DNA of 64,000 bases, from NCBI GenBank assembly GCA_964427415.1, contig CAYRUH010000001.1:62001-126000 (forward strand), in the 5' to 3' direction. The translations under genes were made by a program, and so were the position numbers. Source of the DNA: Lentisalinibacter sp964427415 (GTDB taxonomy: Bacteria > Pseudomonadota > Gammaproteobacteria > Steroidobacterales > Woeseiaceae). Under the pieces are notes generated by a model, which ran no database searches, was not told the origin of the DNA, and was given only the letters and a program-made list of their open reading frames with translations. Below are positions 1 through 8,851 of this stretch, in pieces (the stretch's first letter is position 1; every line of letters begins with the position of its first letter).

Positions 1-977
1 GGATCCGTGACGAGACGGAACGCGAGGCCGCGAAGGGCCGGCTGCGGGCCGACGTGGCCGGCGAGGGAGTGGCCAGGGCGGATCTGGTGATCGAGGCCAT
101 CTTCGAGGACAAGGAGGCGAAGCAGGACCTGTACCGTGACCTGGAGCCGAAGATGAAGGACGGCGCGGTGCTCGCCACCAACACCTCCTCCATACGCCTG
201 GAGGAGTTGCGCACCGTGCTTTCGGTGCCGGCACGGCTGATCGGCCTGCACTTTTTCAATCCCGTCGCGCAGCTGCCCCTCGTGGAGGTGATCCGCTGCG
301 AGGACAGCGAGGCCGCAGCCGTGGACGCCGGCCATGCCTTCGTGCAAGCCATCGGCAAGTATCCGCTCGAGTGCGCGAGCTCACCCGGATTCGTGGTCAA
401 CCGGGTGCTGGCCCCGTACATGGGCGAGGCGATGCGCCTCCATGAGGAAGGGGTGGCGCTGGAGATCATCGACCGGGCGGCGGTGGACTTCGGCATGCCG
501 ATGGGCCCCGTGGAGCTGGCCGACAGCGTCGGACTGGACGTCGCCTGGGAGGTCTCGAAGATCCTCGCCGATGCCTACGGCTACCCGCTGCCGGAGCAGC
601 TGAAGGGGATGGTCGATGCCGGCAATCTGGGGCGCAAGTCCGGCCGGGGCTTCTACCGCTGGGAGGACGGCGAGGCGGTCAAGCAGTCCGACCCGGAGGG
701 ACCGGAGCCGCCGGACCTCCAGGACCGCCTCATTCTGCCGATGATCAACGAGGCGGTCGCCTGCCTGGCTGAAGGAGTCGTGGAGGACGAGGACCTCCTT
801 GATGCCGGCGCGATCTTCGGCACCGGCTTCGCTCCCTTCCGCGGCGGCCCCCTGCACTACGCCCGTTCCCGCGGCGTCGCCGAGGTACGCAGCCGGCTGG
901 AGAAATTCGCCATGGAGTACGGCGAGCGTTTCCGTCCGGCGGATGGCTGGGATACCTTCTCCTCCCGGGACGATTGA
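1..977 (+). CDS. 3-hydroxyacyl-CoA dehydrogenase / multifunctional beta-oxidation enzyme (FadB/FadJ-type), 3' part
   Basis: This is the C-terminal part of a 3-hydroxyacyl-CoA dehydrogenase that oxidises L-3-hydroxyacyl-CoA with NAD+ in fatty acid beta-oxidation. The frame is open from base 3 with no stop, so the gene begins upstream of the window; the GTG at 54 is internal. The visible part holds the second half of the Rossmann domain (DLVIEAIFED, ATNTSS, GLHFFNP) and two copies of the C-terminal 3HCDH domain (SSPGFVVNRVLAPYMGEA and later FGTGFAPFRGGPLHYA). Two such copies are typical of FadB/FadJ fusions carrying an N-terminal enoyl-CoA hydratase domain, which would lie outside the window. 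The fusion is inferred from family knowledge; the dehydrogenase assignment is seen directly. Confidence 0.9.
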   Translation, partial: IRDETEREAAKGRLRADVAGEGVARADLVIEAIFEDKEAKQDLYRDLEPKMKDGAVLATNTSSIRLEELRTVLSVPARLIGLHFFNPVAQLPLVEVIRCEDSEAAAVDAGHAFVQAIGKYPLECASSPGFVVNRVLAPYMGEAMRLHEEGVALEIIDRAAVDFGMPMGPVELADSVGLDVAWEVSKILADAYGYPLPEQLKGMVDAGNLGRKSGRGFYRWEDGEAVKQSDPEGPEPPDLQDRLILPMINEAVACLAEGVVEDEDLLDAGAIFGTGFAPFRGGPLHYARSRGVAEVRSRLEKFAMEYGERFRPADGWDTFSSRDD

Positions 978-1124
978 GCCTCTGGGTCGCTTTAAATTGG
1001 GACGGGTTCCTGATCTTCCCAAGCCATTGAATGTACAATGCGCCACCCGGAAATCGACGTTTTCTCTGACCGCCGCCCTCGCAACGGCCGGCCGGCGGCC
1101 CACCACCGATGAACTGGCGATAAA

Positions 1125-2177
1125 ATGACGGAACGAGGACAGGTAGATCCGAACCTCCTGAAGGGTTTCTCTCCGCTCGACGGACTCAAGCGCGAGAATC
1201 TGTCCGCGCTGGCGAAGAAGACCCAGGTTCACGAGCTGGAGGCGCATCAGATCCTCTTTCGCGAGGGAGATTCCGAGAAGCGCACCCTCTACATCGTCAG
1301 CGGCAGCGTCGAGCTGCTGGACGGCAACCAGGTAGTGGAGACGATCCAGGGTGGCACGGAAGAGGCCCGCAATCCGCTCTCCCCCATCCTGCCCCGGCGC
1401 TACACGGCGCGCACGCGGACGAAGATCCAGTATCTGAATATCGACAGCGACCTGCTGGACGTGATGCTGACCTGGGACCAGACCGGCTCCTACGAAGTGA
1501 GTGATTTGCGAGACGATCAGGCCGAGAGTGGAGACGACTGGATGACCACCCTGCTCCAGACCAAGGCCTTCCACAAGATTCCGCCGGCCAATATCCAGGC
1601 GATCTTCATGCGCATGCAGCAGATCAATTACAAGGCCGGCGATCAGGTCATCAAGCAGGGCGCCGAAGGCGACTATTTCTTCGTGATCACCCGCGGCAAA
1701 TGCGCGGTCACCCGGGAGACGCCGCTGAACAAGGAGGGCATCCGGCTGGCCGAGCTCGGCGTGGGCGACACCTTCGGCGAGGAAGCGCTGATATCGGACG
1801 CCAAGCGCAATGCCACGGTCACGATGCTCACGGACGGCTCGGTAATGCGCCTCGGCAAGGACGATTTCAACACCCTGCTGAACGAGCCCATGCTCGAGTG
1901 GGTGGACTACACGGAAGCCCAGGACATCGTGGCGAAAGGCGGCCAGTGGCTGGACGTGCGGCTGCCGAGCGAGTTCGACAATTATCACCAGGAGGGAGCG
2001 GTAAACATCCCGCTCTACTTCATCCGGCTGAAACTCGGCACCCTGGACAAGGACAAGCGCTACATCGTCTGCTGCGACACGGGGCGGCGCAGCTCCGCCG
2101 GGGCCTACATACTGAACGAGCGAGGCTTCAACGCCTGCGTCCTGCGCGGCGGCATCAACAGCGCCCGCAATCCCTGA
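1125..2177 (+). CDS. Two cyclic-nucleotide-binding-like domains fused to a rhodanese domain
   Basis: The 350-residue soluble protein has three domains. The first CNB-like domain (about 15-125) lacks a recognisable phosphate-binding cassette. The second (about 145-245) has an intact-looking cassette, FGEEALISDAKRNATV, with the Glu and Arg that normally contact the cyclic nucleotide. The C-terminal rhodanese domain (about 255-350) carries the active-site loop CDTGRR with Cys317. CNB domains sense cAMP or cGMP and rhodanese domains carry persulfide or act as a phosphate/sulfur-binding fold, so a signalling role is likely, but no output enzyme or DNA-binding domain is present. The gene stands alone and converges on the pilZ-like gene with an 18-bp gap. 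The domain calls are firm and the function is unknown. Confidence 0.85.
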   Translation: MTERGQVDPNLLKGFSPLDGLKRENLSALAKKTQVHELEAHQILFREGDSEKRTLYIVSGSVELLDGNQVVETIQGGTEEARNPLSPILPRRYTARTRTKIQYLNIDSDLLDVMLTWDQTGSYEVSDLRDDQAESGDDWMTTLLQTKAFHKIPPANIQAIFMRMQQINYKAGDQVIKQGAEGDYFFVITRGKCAVTRETPLNKEGIRLAELGVGDTFGEEALISDAKRNATVTMLTDGSVMRLGKDDFNTLLNEPMLEWVDYTEAQDIVAKGGQWLDVRLPSEFDNYHQEGAVNIPLYFIRLKLGTLDKDKRYIVCCDTGRRSSAGAYILNERGFNACVLRGGINSARNP

Positions 2178-2195
2178 GCCGCGGCCGCGGCGGCC

Positions 2196-2534
2196 TCACA
2201 TGGTGTGGGTGGGCTTGTCTCCGCTCAGCGCGCCGGCCAGGTAATTCTCGATCTTCTTCTGGGTATTGCCCTGGTCCTGCTCGGAGAACTGGACGCCGAT
2301 GCCGGCGGTCCGTTTGCCCTGCGCGCCCTTGGGCGTCATCCAGATCACCTTGCCCGCCACCGGGATCTTCTCATCCTCGCCCATCAGGTTCAGCAGCATG
2401 AACACCTCGTCGCCCAGCCGGTACGAGCTGTTGGTGGGTATGAACAGGCCGCCGTTGTGCACAAACGGCATATAGGCCAGATATAACGCGCTCTTGTCCT
2501 TGATCGTCAGCGTCAGCAGACCCGGCTTGGACAT
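2196..2534 (-). CDS. pilZ: PilZ domain protein
   Basis: This is a small PilZ-family protein of 112 residues, of the type that follows holB in gammaproteobacteria and is needed for type IV pilus assembly in Pseudomonas. I chose the ATG at 2534 because a GAGGGA ribosome-binding site lies about 7 bases upstream; an ATG at 2567 would overlap holB by 14 bases and has no such site. The sequence has NGGLFIPT and GDEVFMLLNL followed by the beta-strand GKVIWMTP and AGIGVQFSE. The classical c-di-GMP motif RxxxR...DxSxxG is not visible, as in P. aeruginosa PilZ, so it probably does not bind c-di-GMP. No pilus genes other than the T2SS pseudopilins occur here. It is the last gene of the fab-to-pilZ run. 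Confidence 0.85.
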   Translation of the reverse strand: MSKPGLLTLTIKDKSALYLAYMPFVHNGGLFIPTNSSYRLGDEVFMLLNLMGEDEKIPVAGKVIWMTPKGAQGKRTAGIGVQFSEQDQGNTQKKIENYLAGALSGDKPTHTM

Positions 2535-2553
2535 GTTGAAGTTCCCTCGATGA

Positions 2554-3603
2554 CTACCCGTCGCCACCGCCGGCCGATGCGCCCGTCGGTGAGCGTTCCA
2601 GGCCCGCGTACTCCCCCTGGAACCCTTCGGCCCATGGGATAAGCAGCGATTCCAGCGCCACCTGCTGCTCGTTCGCCGAGCCCGGCGGCTGATTGCGAAG
2701 CCTGGTCACGCGATCTAGATAACAGAAGAGATTTCGGCTGTCCATGCGCTGCAGCACGCTTTCCGGCATCACGCCCGCCGGCGCCCGGGACCGCCCGGTG
2801 ACCCGGCACCGGATCAGGTCTGTCATCAGCCGCTCCAGCCAGTCGATCGCGAATACGGCGTCCGCCTTCGCCCAGCGCGCAGCCGCGTCCAGCGGGCCCA
2901 GCCGGCCGGCCACGACCGCGCCGAGGTCGTCCCGGAAGCGCGCCGGCAGGTCCGCCGTTCCTTCCCGTACGAAGGCCACCGCCCGCAGCGGCGCTCCGCC
3001 GGCCAGCGCCAGAGCCTCGCCCCAGTCCGCCTCGTCGCCCAGCTCCTGCAGCCAGGCCAGTGCCGTCGCCGGCGGCGGCAGCGAGACCCGCAGGCTCGCA
3101 CAGCGGCTCAGAATGGTGGCCGGCATGCCGGAGAGCGTATCCGCCACCAGGATGATGAGGGCATCCCCCGGCGGTTCCTCCAGCGTCTTCAGCAGGCTGT
3201 TGGCCGCGTTCAGCGTCATGGCGTCCGCCGGCTCGATCACCGCTGCCTTGCCACCTCCGGCGTGACTCTTCAGGCCGATACTCGCCACCAGTGCCCGAAT
3301 CTGGTCTACCGAGATCCGCGCCTTGCCCTCCTCCGGTGAGATCCGGAACGCATCCGGATGGTGCCGGCCTGCCGCGGGCCAGGCGGGGCGTGGCGGTCCG
3401 CCGCTCTCCTGATTGCCGTTTCCGGAACGATTGCCGTCGAGGTAGCGCGCGCAGAGCCAGTCCGCCAGCGCCCGCTTGCCGGTACCGGCCGGACCGCTCA
3501 GCAGCAGGGCATGGCCGAGCCGATCGTCGGCAAGACTGCGCTGCAGATTCCGGCAGATATCGTCAAGCCATAAAACCTCCTTATTATCTGATACTTTTAT
3601 CAA
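2554..3603 (-). CDS. holB: DNA polymerase III delta' subunit
   Basis: HolB is the clamp-loader delta' subunit, part of the complex that loads the beta clamp onto primed DNA. The N-terminal AAA+ module has a P-loop, GPAGTGKR (about residues 36-43), and the conserved SLLKTLEEPP and ILSRC segments (sensor 1/SRC) that identify clamp-loader subunits. The length of 349 is normal. The stretch between the P-loop and HPDAFRI, where E. coli HolB has four zinc-binding cysteines, has only one Cys and is Gly/Asn/Pro-rich, so the zinc module looks lost. It starts 4 bases after the tmk stop, consistent with cotranscription. Confidence 0.92.
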   Translation of the reverse strand: MIKVSDNKEVLWLDDICRNLQRSLADDRLGHALLLSGPAGTGKRALADWLCARYLDGNRSGNGNQESGGPPRPAWPAAGRHHPDAFRISPEEGKARISVDQIRALVASIGLKSHAGGGKAAVIEPADAMTLNAANSLLKTLEEPPGDALIILVADTLSGMPATILSRCASLRVSLPPPATALAWLQELGDEADWGEALALAGGAPLRAVAFVREGTADLPARFRDDLGAVVAGRLGPLDAAARWAKADAVFAIDWLERLMTDLIRCRVTGRSRAPAGVMPESVLQRMDSRNLFCYLDRVTRLRNQPPGSANEQQVALESLLIPWAEGFQGEYAGLERSPTGASAGGGDG

Positions 3604-3607
3604 CTTT

Positions 3608-4258
3608 CTAATCCTGACTAACAGCTATGAGCCGGTCGATATGGCGGGCGATTTCCTGCTGCACCGACTGCAGCGGCCGGCTGGCGTCAATGACGGCGAA
3701 GCGCTCCGGCGCCGCCTCGGCCAGAGCGAGATAGCCCGCACGTACCCGCTCGAAGAAGGCACCCTGCTCGTTCTCGAACCGGTCAGAGATGCCCCGATCC
3801 CGCGCGCGCTGACGGCTTACGGCGAGCGGAGCGTCCAACAGCAGTGTGAGATCCGGCCACAGACCCGGGTGGACGATGTCGGCGATCTGGCCTATGCGGC
3901 CGATATCCTGGCCGCGGCCGTGACCCTGATACGCGAGCGTGGCATCGGTGAAACGGTCGCAGACGACCCAGTCGCCCCGCTCCAGGGCCGGCAGGATGAG
4001 GTTCTCCAGGTGCACCGAACGGGCCGCGAACATGAGCAATACCTCTGCCGCCGCCGGTACGGGCTCCTGGCGCTCGGCGAGCACGACGTCACGGATGTTC
4101 TCAGCCAGCGGCGTGCCACCCGGCTCCCGCGTGCTGACGACGCCGTATCCGGCGGCGCCGATGCGCTCGCAGATGAATCCCACATTGGTGCTCTTGCCGA
4201 CCCCCTCGATGCCTTCCACCGTGATGAAACGGCCCTTCACCCTACCCAAGCTGGCCAT
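3608..4258 (-). CDS. tmk: Thymidylate kinase
   Basis: Tmk phosphorylates dTMP to dTDP with ATP in the cytoplasm. The 216-residue protein has the P-loop GIEGVGKST near residues 16-24, the EPGGTPLAE motif, and DRFTDATLAYQG, the DRY-like dTMP-binding motif. The lid region SDRFENE and adjacent ARDRG provide the Arg-rich catalytic lid of the E. coli (type II) class. It lies between mltG (2-base gap) and holB (4-base gap), the standard order in this lineage. Confidence 0.96.
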   Translation of the reverse strand: MASLGRVKGRFITVEGIEGVGKSTNVGFICERIGAAGYGVVSTREPGGTPLAENIRDVVLAERQEPVPAAAEVLLMFAARSVHLENLILPALERGDWVVCDRFTDATLAYQGHGRGQDIGRIGQIADIVHPGLWPDLTLLLDAPLAVSRQRARDRGISDRFENEQGAFFERVRAGYLALAEAAPERFAVIDASRPLQSVQQEIARHIDRLIAVSQD

Positions 4259-4260
4259 GT

Positions 4261-5286
4261 TCAGCGGCTCCTCCGTTGCCGCAGTCGCTCGAGGTAGCGC
4301 TCCACGGCGGCCTCGTGCTCCTCCCGCGTGGCCGAGAAATAATGACTGCCGTCGGACTCACCGGTGGCCACGAAGAACAGCGCCTCCCCGGTGGCCGGAT
4401 CCACCGCTGCCTCCAGCGAGGCCCGGCCCGGCAGGGCGATCGGCGTCGGCGGGAGTCCGGCCCGCGTATAGGTGTTGTAGGGCGTGTCCGTCCGCAGGTC
4501 CCGGCGCCGGATGTTGCCGTCCCAGTCCTCACCCAGTCCGTAGATCACCGTGGGGTCGGTCTGCAGACGCATGCCGCGCTCGAGACGCCGTGTGAACACG
4601 CCTGCGATGCGGCGCCGCTCGTCGTCCCGGGCGGTCTCCTTCTCGATGATCGACGCCAGGATCAGCGCCTCGTAGGGCGAGCCGAGCGGAGTATCGTCGC
4701 GGCGGGCTTGCCACGCGGCATGCAGCTGCTGCTGCATGAGCGCGTAAGCGCGGCGCAGGATGGTCACATCCTCACTGTCCCGCGGAAAATGGTAGGTCTC
4801 CGGCAACAGGAGGCCCTCCGCGTGGTTCTCCTCGGCCTCGAGGGCCTCGAGCAGCGCCGCCGGCTGGTAAGGCCCGAGGGTTGCCACGATCGCCGGGTGT
4901 TCCTGCAGCGCGCGTACGGCCTCGGCGGTGGTCCAGCCCTCCACGATGGTGAAGCTGTAGAGGCGGACGTCGCCGGCCACGAACTTGGCCAGTGCCTCCG
5001 CCGCGCTGAGACCCGGCTGCAGCACGTATTCGCCCGCCTTGATCCGCGCCGCCTCGCCGGACAGGCGAGCGTACCAGGAGAGTACGGCGGGATGCCGGAG
5101 CAGGCCCCTCTCCTCCAGACCGGCCACCACCCGGCTGAGCGGCGTCCCGGGCGGGATCTCCACGACCGCGGGTGCGTCCAGGGTCAGCGGACGATGCAGT
5201 TCCGCCCTGGCCCACAGCAGCGTCCCGCCCAGCGCCATCGCAAGGGCCAGCATGCCGGCTAGCGCCGCCACGATGAGCTTCGTCAT
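4261..5286 (-). CDS. mltG: Endolytic murein transglycosylase MltG (YceG-like)
   Basis: MltG is an inner-membrane lytic transglycosylase that cuts nascent glycan strands and sets their length. The 341-residue protein has one N-terminal membrane anchor (about 4-26, LIVAALAGMLALAMALGGTLLW), a LysM-like region (about 38-100) and the YceG catalytic domain. The catalytic Glu is expected in ASIIEKETA, and the downstream LQTDPTVIYG and SPYNTY-like TDTPYNTYTRAGLPPTPI motifs are diagnostic. It sits between pabC and tmk, as in E. coli. Confidence 0.95.
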   Translation of the reverse strand: MTKLIVAALAGMLALAMALGGTLLWARAELHRPLTLDAPAVVEIPPGTPLSRVVAGLEERGLLRHPAVLSWYARLSGEAARIKAGEYVLQPGLSAAEALAKFVAGDVRLYSFTIVEGWTTAEAVRALQEHPAIVATLGPYQPAALLEALEAEENHAEGLLLPETYHFPRDSEDVTILRRAYALMQQQLHAAWQARRDDTPLGSPYEALILASIIEKETARDDERRRIAGVFTRRLERGMRLQTDPTVIYGLGEDWDGNIRRRDLRTDTPYNTYTRAGLPPTPIALPGRASLEAAVDPATGEALFFVATGESDGSHYFSATREEHEAAVERYLERLRQRRSR

Positions 5287-5293
5287 ACTGCTC

Positions 5294-6124
5294 TCATTCC
5301 GTTAGTCCCGCCGCCTCGAGCGCAGACGCAATCCTCCCGGTGAGCGGACCCCGCGCCCACTCCCGTGTAGCCAGTCGGGCGATCGGCCACAGGACATACT
5401 GGCTGTTGGTCAGGAAAAGTTCGTCCGCTGACATGACCTCGGCCGGCTCGATCTCCCTGACCGTCGTCTCGAGTCCCAGTTCGTCGGCCAGCTGCAGTAC
5501 GCGGCCGCGCATGATGCCGGCCACCCCGGCATGGGTGATGGCCGGCGTGATCAGGCGTCCGCCACGCCCCAGGAACAGGTTGCTCATGGTAGCGCAGACC
5601 ACGCTCCCGCCGCTGTCCAGCATCAGGCCCTCGACGACATCCTGATCCTCCCATTCGGCGCGGGCAAGCACCTGTTCCAGCCGATCGAGGTGCTTAATGC
5701 CGGCCAGCGCCGGGTTGCGGCCTAGGCGAGTGCGGCACCAGCGCACCACGACGCCGCGCTCCCGCCGCTCCGGCGGCCAGGCGCGCGCCGGCCCGATTCC
5801 CGCCAGCACGCGGGCAGCCGAATGCCGGTAGGCATAGCCCCGCTCCCCGTCCCCACGGGTCGCCACCAGCTTCAGGATGGCACGTCCGTGGCCCGCGGCC
5901 TCGCCCTCGACGACCCCGGCAACGAACTCACCGAGGTGCCGGCGGGACGGCAGCTGGAGCGAGAGCCGGTCGGCACCGAGGCGCAGGCGCTGGAGATGGC
6001 GCTCGAGCAGCCGGGGCCGCCCGCCGCGTACCGCGATGGTCTCGAACAGCCCGTCGCCGTAAGCGAATCCCCGGTCGTTCGGTCCCGGCGCGTCCGACGC
6101 ACCGTCGAGATAGTGCCAGCGCAT
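5294..6124 (-). CDS. pabC: Aminodeoxychorismate lyase
   Basis: PabC is a PLP-dependent fold-type IV enzyme that releases pyruvate from 4-amino-4-deoxychorismate to give p-aminobenzoate for folate synthesis. The 276-residue protein has the FAYGDGLFETI entry motif, the PLP-lysine context AGIKHLDRLEQVLA, and EGLMLDSGGSVVCATMSNLF. The start is the ATG at 6124, which overlaps the pabB stop in a TGATG arrangement; a GTG one codon upstream (6127) is an alternative. Its place after pabB supports PabC rather than D-amino-acid or branched-chain aminotransferase. Confidence 0.93.
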   Translation of the reverse strand: MRWHYLDGASDAPGPNDRGFAYGDGLFETIAVRGGRPRLLERHLQRLRLGADRLSLQLPSRRHLGEFVAGVVEGEAAGHGRAILKLVATRGDGERGYAYRHSAARVLAGIGPARAWPPERRERGVVVRWCRTRLGRNPALAGIKHLDRLEQVLARAEWEDQDVVEGLMLDSGGSVVCATMSNLFLGRGGRLITPAITHAGVAGIMRGRVLQLADELGLETTVREIEPAEVMSADELFLTNSQYVLWPIARLATREWARGPLTGRIASALEAAGLTE

Positions 6125-7476
6125 CACCCGGCCCCCTGCCCGAGGGCCAGCAGCAGCCCTTTTGCCTTGGCCCGTGTCTCGGCCAGCTCGCGCTCGGGCT
6201 CCGAGTCGGCAACGATACCCGCCCCCGCCCTGAGGGTGAGCTCCGTGCCGTTCGTCACGACGGACCGGATCAGTATGTTCAGGTCCAGGCTCCCGTCCCG
6301 GGAGAGATAACCGAAGGAGCCCGTGTAGGCGCCCCGGGGACCGGACTCGAGTGCGGCGATGATCTGCATGCAGCGGACTTTCGGGCAGCCGGTGATCGTG
6401 CCGCCGGGGAACACGGCGCCGATGGCGCGGCCGGGCGTCACACCGTCCTCCAGCTCGCCGGTCACGTTACTGACGATGTGGTGCACGTGGCGGTAGGTCT
6501 CGATGCTCATCAGCTCGTCGACCCGCACCGTGCCCGGCCGGCAGATGCGCCCGAGATCGTTACGCTCCAGATCGATCAGCATGACGTGCTCGGCCCGCTC
6601 CTTCGGGTGCGCCAGCAGCTCCGCGCTGAGCTCACGGTCGTCCTGGCGGCTGCTGCCGCGCGGCCGCGTACCCGCGATCGGTCGCGTGGAGGCGATGCCG
6701 TCGGCAAGCCGTAGCAGGCGCTCCGGCGAGGAGGAGATCACGGCATGCCGGCCGAGTCGCATGAGGCCGGCGAAGGGCGCCGGATTGGCCCGGCGCAGCC
6801 GCCGATAGATGATCGACGGCGTCATCCCTTCGGCGAGCCTGCCGTGCCAGAGTCGCGACAGATTCGCCTGGTAGACGTCCCCCGCCGCGATATGGGCCTT
6901 CGCCTCGGCCACCGCTGCGAGATAGTCCCCGGGCGGCTCCCCGGTGGCCGGGCCGGCGAGTGCGGGTATGCCATCGTCGACCCCGCTCCGTGCCGCCGCG
7001 GCATCGGCGGCCATCTCGCCGAGCCCGTCTTCGCTGCCCGACTCGGCAACCGCCCAGGTGCGTCCGCTCTGCCGGTCGTGGATCAGCGCCCCACGAACCC
7101 GGGTCGCGAGCGCGACGGGCAGGCCTGCTGGCGCACTCAGGCGCAGGCCGGACTCGATTTCGGCGGCCAGTTCGTAACCGAGATAGAGAAACCATCCGCC
7201 GGCGAAGGGTGTCTCGCCGGCGCCGGTCCGCTCGCCGGCCCACCATCGGTCCAGGGAGTCCAGGAAGCCGTCGCCGGCCGGTACGCCGGCCGGCACCGCG
7301 AGCCTGCCGCCCCCCTCCAGGCGCAGCGTCTCGCCGGGCAGCGCGAACAGCAGATCGTAGCGGGCCTGGGCATTGGCGCCCTCGACGCTCTCCAGCAGGA
7401 AAGGATAACGCTCGGGCCAGGCCTCGTGCATGGCCAGCAGATCCGCGTCGACCGTGAGTTCACGCACCGGCTTCAT
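6124..7476 (-). CDS. pabB: Aminodeoxychorismate synthase component I
   Basis: PabB aminates chorismate to 4-amino-4-deoxychorismate, normally with glutamine-derived ammonia from PabA. The 450-residue protein has the chorismate-binding domain with SPERLLRL, GTRPRG, ELSAELLAHPKERAEHVMLIDLERND, FPGGTITGCPK and RAGAGIVADS motifs. The motif that in E. coli PabB reads PIKGT, with a nucleophilic lysine, is PIAGT here, the form otherwise shared with TrpE. The coupling to pabC, the 450-residue length and the absence of trp genes favour PabB. No pabA is in the window. Insertion of pabB between fabF and pabC differs from the E. coli cluster. Confidence 0.9.
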   Translation of the reverse strand: MKPVRELTVDADLLAMHEAWPERYPFLLESVEGANAQARYDLLFALPGETLRLEGGGRLAVPAGVPAGDGFLDSLDRWWAGERTGAGETPFAGGWFLYLGYELAAEIESGLRLSAPAGLPVALATRVRGALIHDRQSGRTWAVAESGSEDGLGEMAADAAAARSGVDDGIPALAGPATGEPPGDYLAAVAEAKAHIAAGDVYQANLSRLWHGRLAEGMTPSIIYRRLRRANPAPFAGLMRLGRHAVISSSPERLLRLADGIASTRPIAGTRPRGSSRQDDRELSAELLAHPKERAEHVMLIDLERNDLGRICRPGTVRVDELMSIETYRHVHHIVSNVTGELEDGVTPGRAIGAVFPGGTITGCPKVRCMQIIAALESGPRGAYTGSFGYLSRDGSLDLNILIRSVVTNGTELTLRAGAGIVADSEPERELAETRAKAKGLLLALGQGAG

Positions 7477-7537
7477 CGAGGGGTCTTGCGGCGAGTATCT
7501 TGCGGCGCCCTTGCACCGCCCACGCGCCCGGCTGCCG

Positions 7538-8779
7538 TCAGACGGCCCGGAAGATTAGCGTGCCGTTGGTGCCGCCGAAGCCGAAGGAGTTCGACATGGC
7601 CACCTCCAGCTTCGCATCGCGGGCCGTGTTTGGCACGTAGTCCAGATCGCACTGCGGGTCCGGGTTGTCCAGGTTGATGGTCGGCGGCAGCACCTGATCG
7701 CGGATCGCCAGGATGGAGAAGATGGCCTCCACCGCGCCCGCGGCCCCAAGCAGGTGGCCGGTCGTCGATTTGGTGGCGCTGACCGGCAGCGAGGCAGCGT
7801 AATCGCCGAAACAGCGCTTGATAGCGACCGTCTCGGCGATGTCACCCGCTATCGTGGAGGTAGCGTGGCCGTTCAGATGATCGACGTCTTCGGGATTGAG
7901 CCCGGCATCGTCCAGTGCCGCCGCCATGCTCTTGCGGGCCCCTTCGCCGTCCTCGGGCGGCAGCGTGATATGGCAGGCATCGCCGCTCATGCCGAACCCG
8001 ACGACCTCGCCGAGGATGTTCGCACCCCGGGATTTCGCGTGCTCGTATTCCTCGATGACCAGGCAGCCCGCGCCGTCCGCCAGCACGAAGCCGTCCCGGT
8101 CGCGGTCGAAGGGGCGGCTGGCACGGTTCGGCTCGTCGTTGCGGGACGACAGCGCCCGCGCCGCGCAGAAGCCGCCGAGACCGAGCGGTGTGGTCGCATA
8201 CTCGGCGCCCCCGGCCAGCATGACGTCGGCGTCACCCCAGGCGACCGAGCGGGCAGCGAGACCAATGCTGTGGGTGGAGGTCGTGCAGGCGGTCACCACC
8301 GCCAGATTGGGTCCCGTGAGGCCGTGCAGGATGCTCACATGACCCGAAATCATATTGATGATGGCACCCGGTATGAAGAACGGCGAGATGCGTCGGGGCC
8401 CCTGGTTGAGGTACTTCTCGTGGTTCGCCTCGATGGTGGCGATGCCGCCGATGCCGGCGCCCATGGCCACGCCGATCCGACCCCGGTTGCCGTCGGTCAC
8501 CGCCAGGCCGCTGGCTGCCAGCGCCTGGTTGCAGGCGGCGACGCCGTACTGCACGAAGGTGTCGATCTTGCGCGCTTCCTTCTTCGGAATGCCGTGCGCT
8601 TGCGGATCGAATTCCTTGACCAGACCGGCGAACCGGGTCGCGAACGGCTCCGGGTCGAAGTCCGTGATGCGAGCCATCCCAGGGCGGCCCTCCACGACAT
8701 TCTTCCACGCCGCGTCGACGGTATTGCCGACAGGCGAGATGATGCCGAGTCCGGTCACGACTGCACGGCGTCTCTCCAC
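7538..8779 (-). CDS. fabF: 3-oxoacyl-[ACP] synthase II
   Basis: FabF condenses malonyl-ACP with acyl-ACP in fatty acid elongation. The 413-residue protein begins VTGLGIISPVGN and carries the catalytic triad: Cys in VVTACTTSTHSIG, His in NGHATST and His in TGHLLGAAG. It ends with the family's SFGFGGTNGTLIF. The start is the GTG at 8779, preceded by an AGG core. It follows acpP in the classical fabD-fabG-acpP-fabF order. Confidence 0.97.
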   Translation of the reverse strand: MERRRAVVTGLGIISPVGNTVDAAWKNVVEGRPGMARITDFDPEPFATRFAGLVKEFDPQAHGIPKKEARKIDTFVQYGVAACNQALAASGLAVTDGNRGRIGVAMGAGIGGIATIEANHEKYLNQGPRRISPFFIPGAIINMISGHVSILHGLTGPNLAVVTACTTSTHSIGLAARSVAWGDADVMLAGGAEYATTPLGLGGFCAARALSSRNDEPNRASRPFDRDRDGFVLADGAGCLVIEEYEHAKSRGANILGEVVGFGMSGDACHITLPPEDGEGARKSMAAALDDAGLNPEDVDHLNGHATSTIAGDIAETVAIKRCFGDYAASLPVSATKSTTGHLLGAAGAVEAIFSILAIRDQVLPPTINLDNPDPQCDLDYVPNTARDAKLEVAMSNSFGFGGTNGTLIFRAV

Positions 8780-8851
8780 GGGATTACCTGTTCGGAGTGG
8801 GTGGAAGGGAAGCGCGGGCCGGGCGCACCGCGCCGGCCCGTGCCCGTGACA

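Noticed and set aside
1..6. GGATCC (BamHI site) at the very first base
   Set aside because: It could mark a clone end, but a single restriction site by chance is not evidence.
381..1988. Long minus-strand open frame of 535 codons over the FadB-like and CNB-rhodanese genes
   Set aside because: It is antisense to two clear genes and its product has no domain. High GC content makes such frames common here.
6124..7476. Reading the gene as trpE (anthranilate synthase) because of PIAGT
   Set aside because: It is coupled to pabC, has PabB length and no trp gene is nearby.
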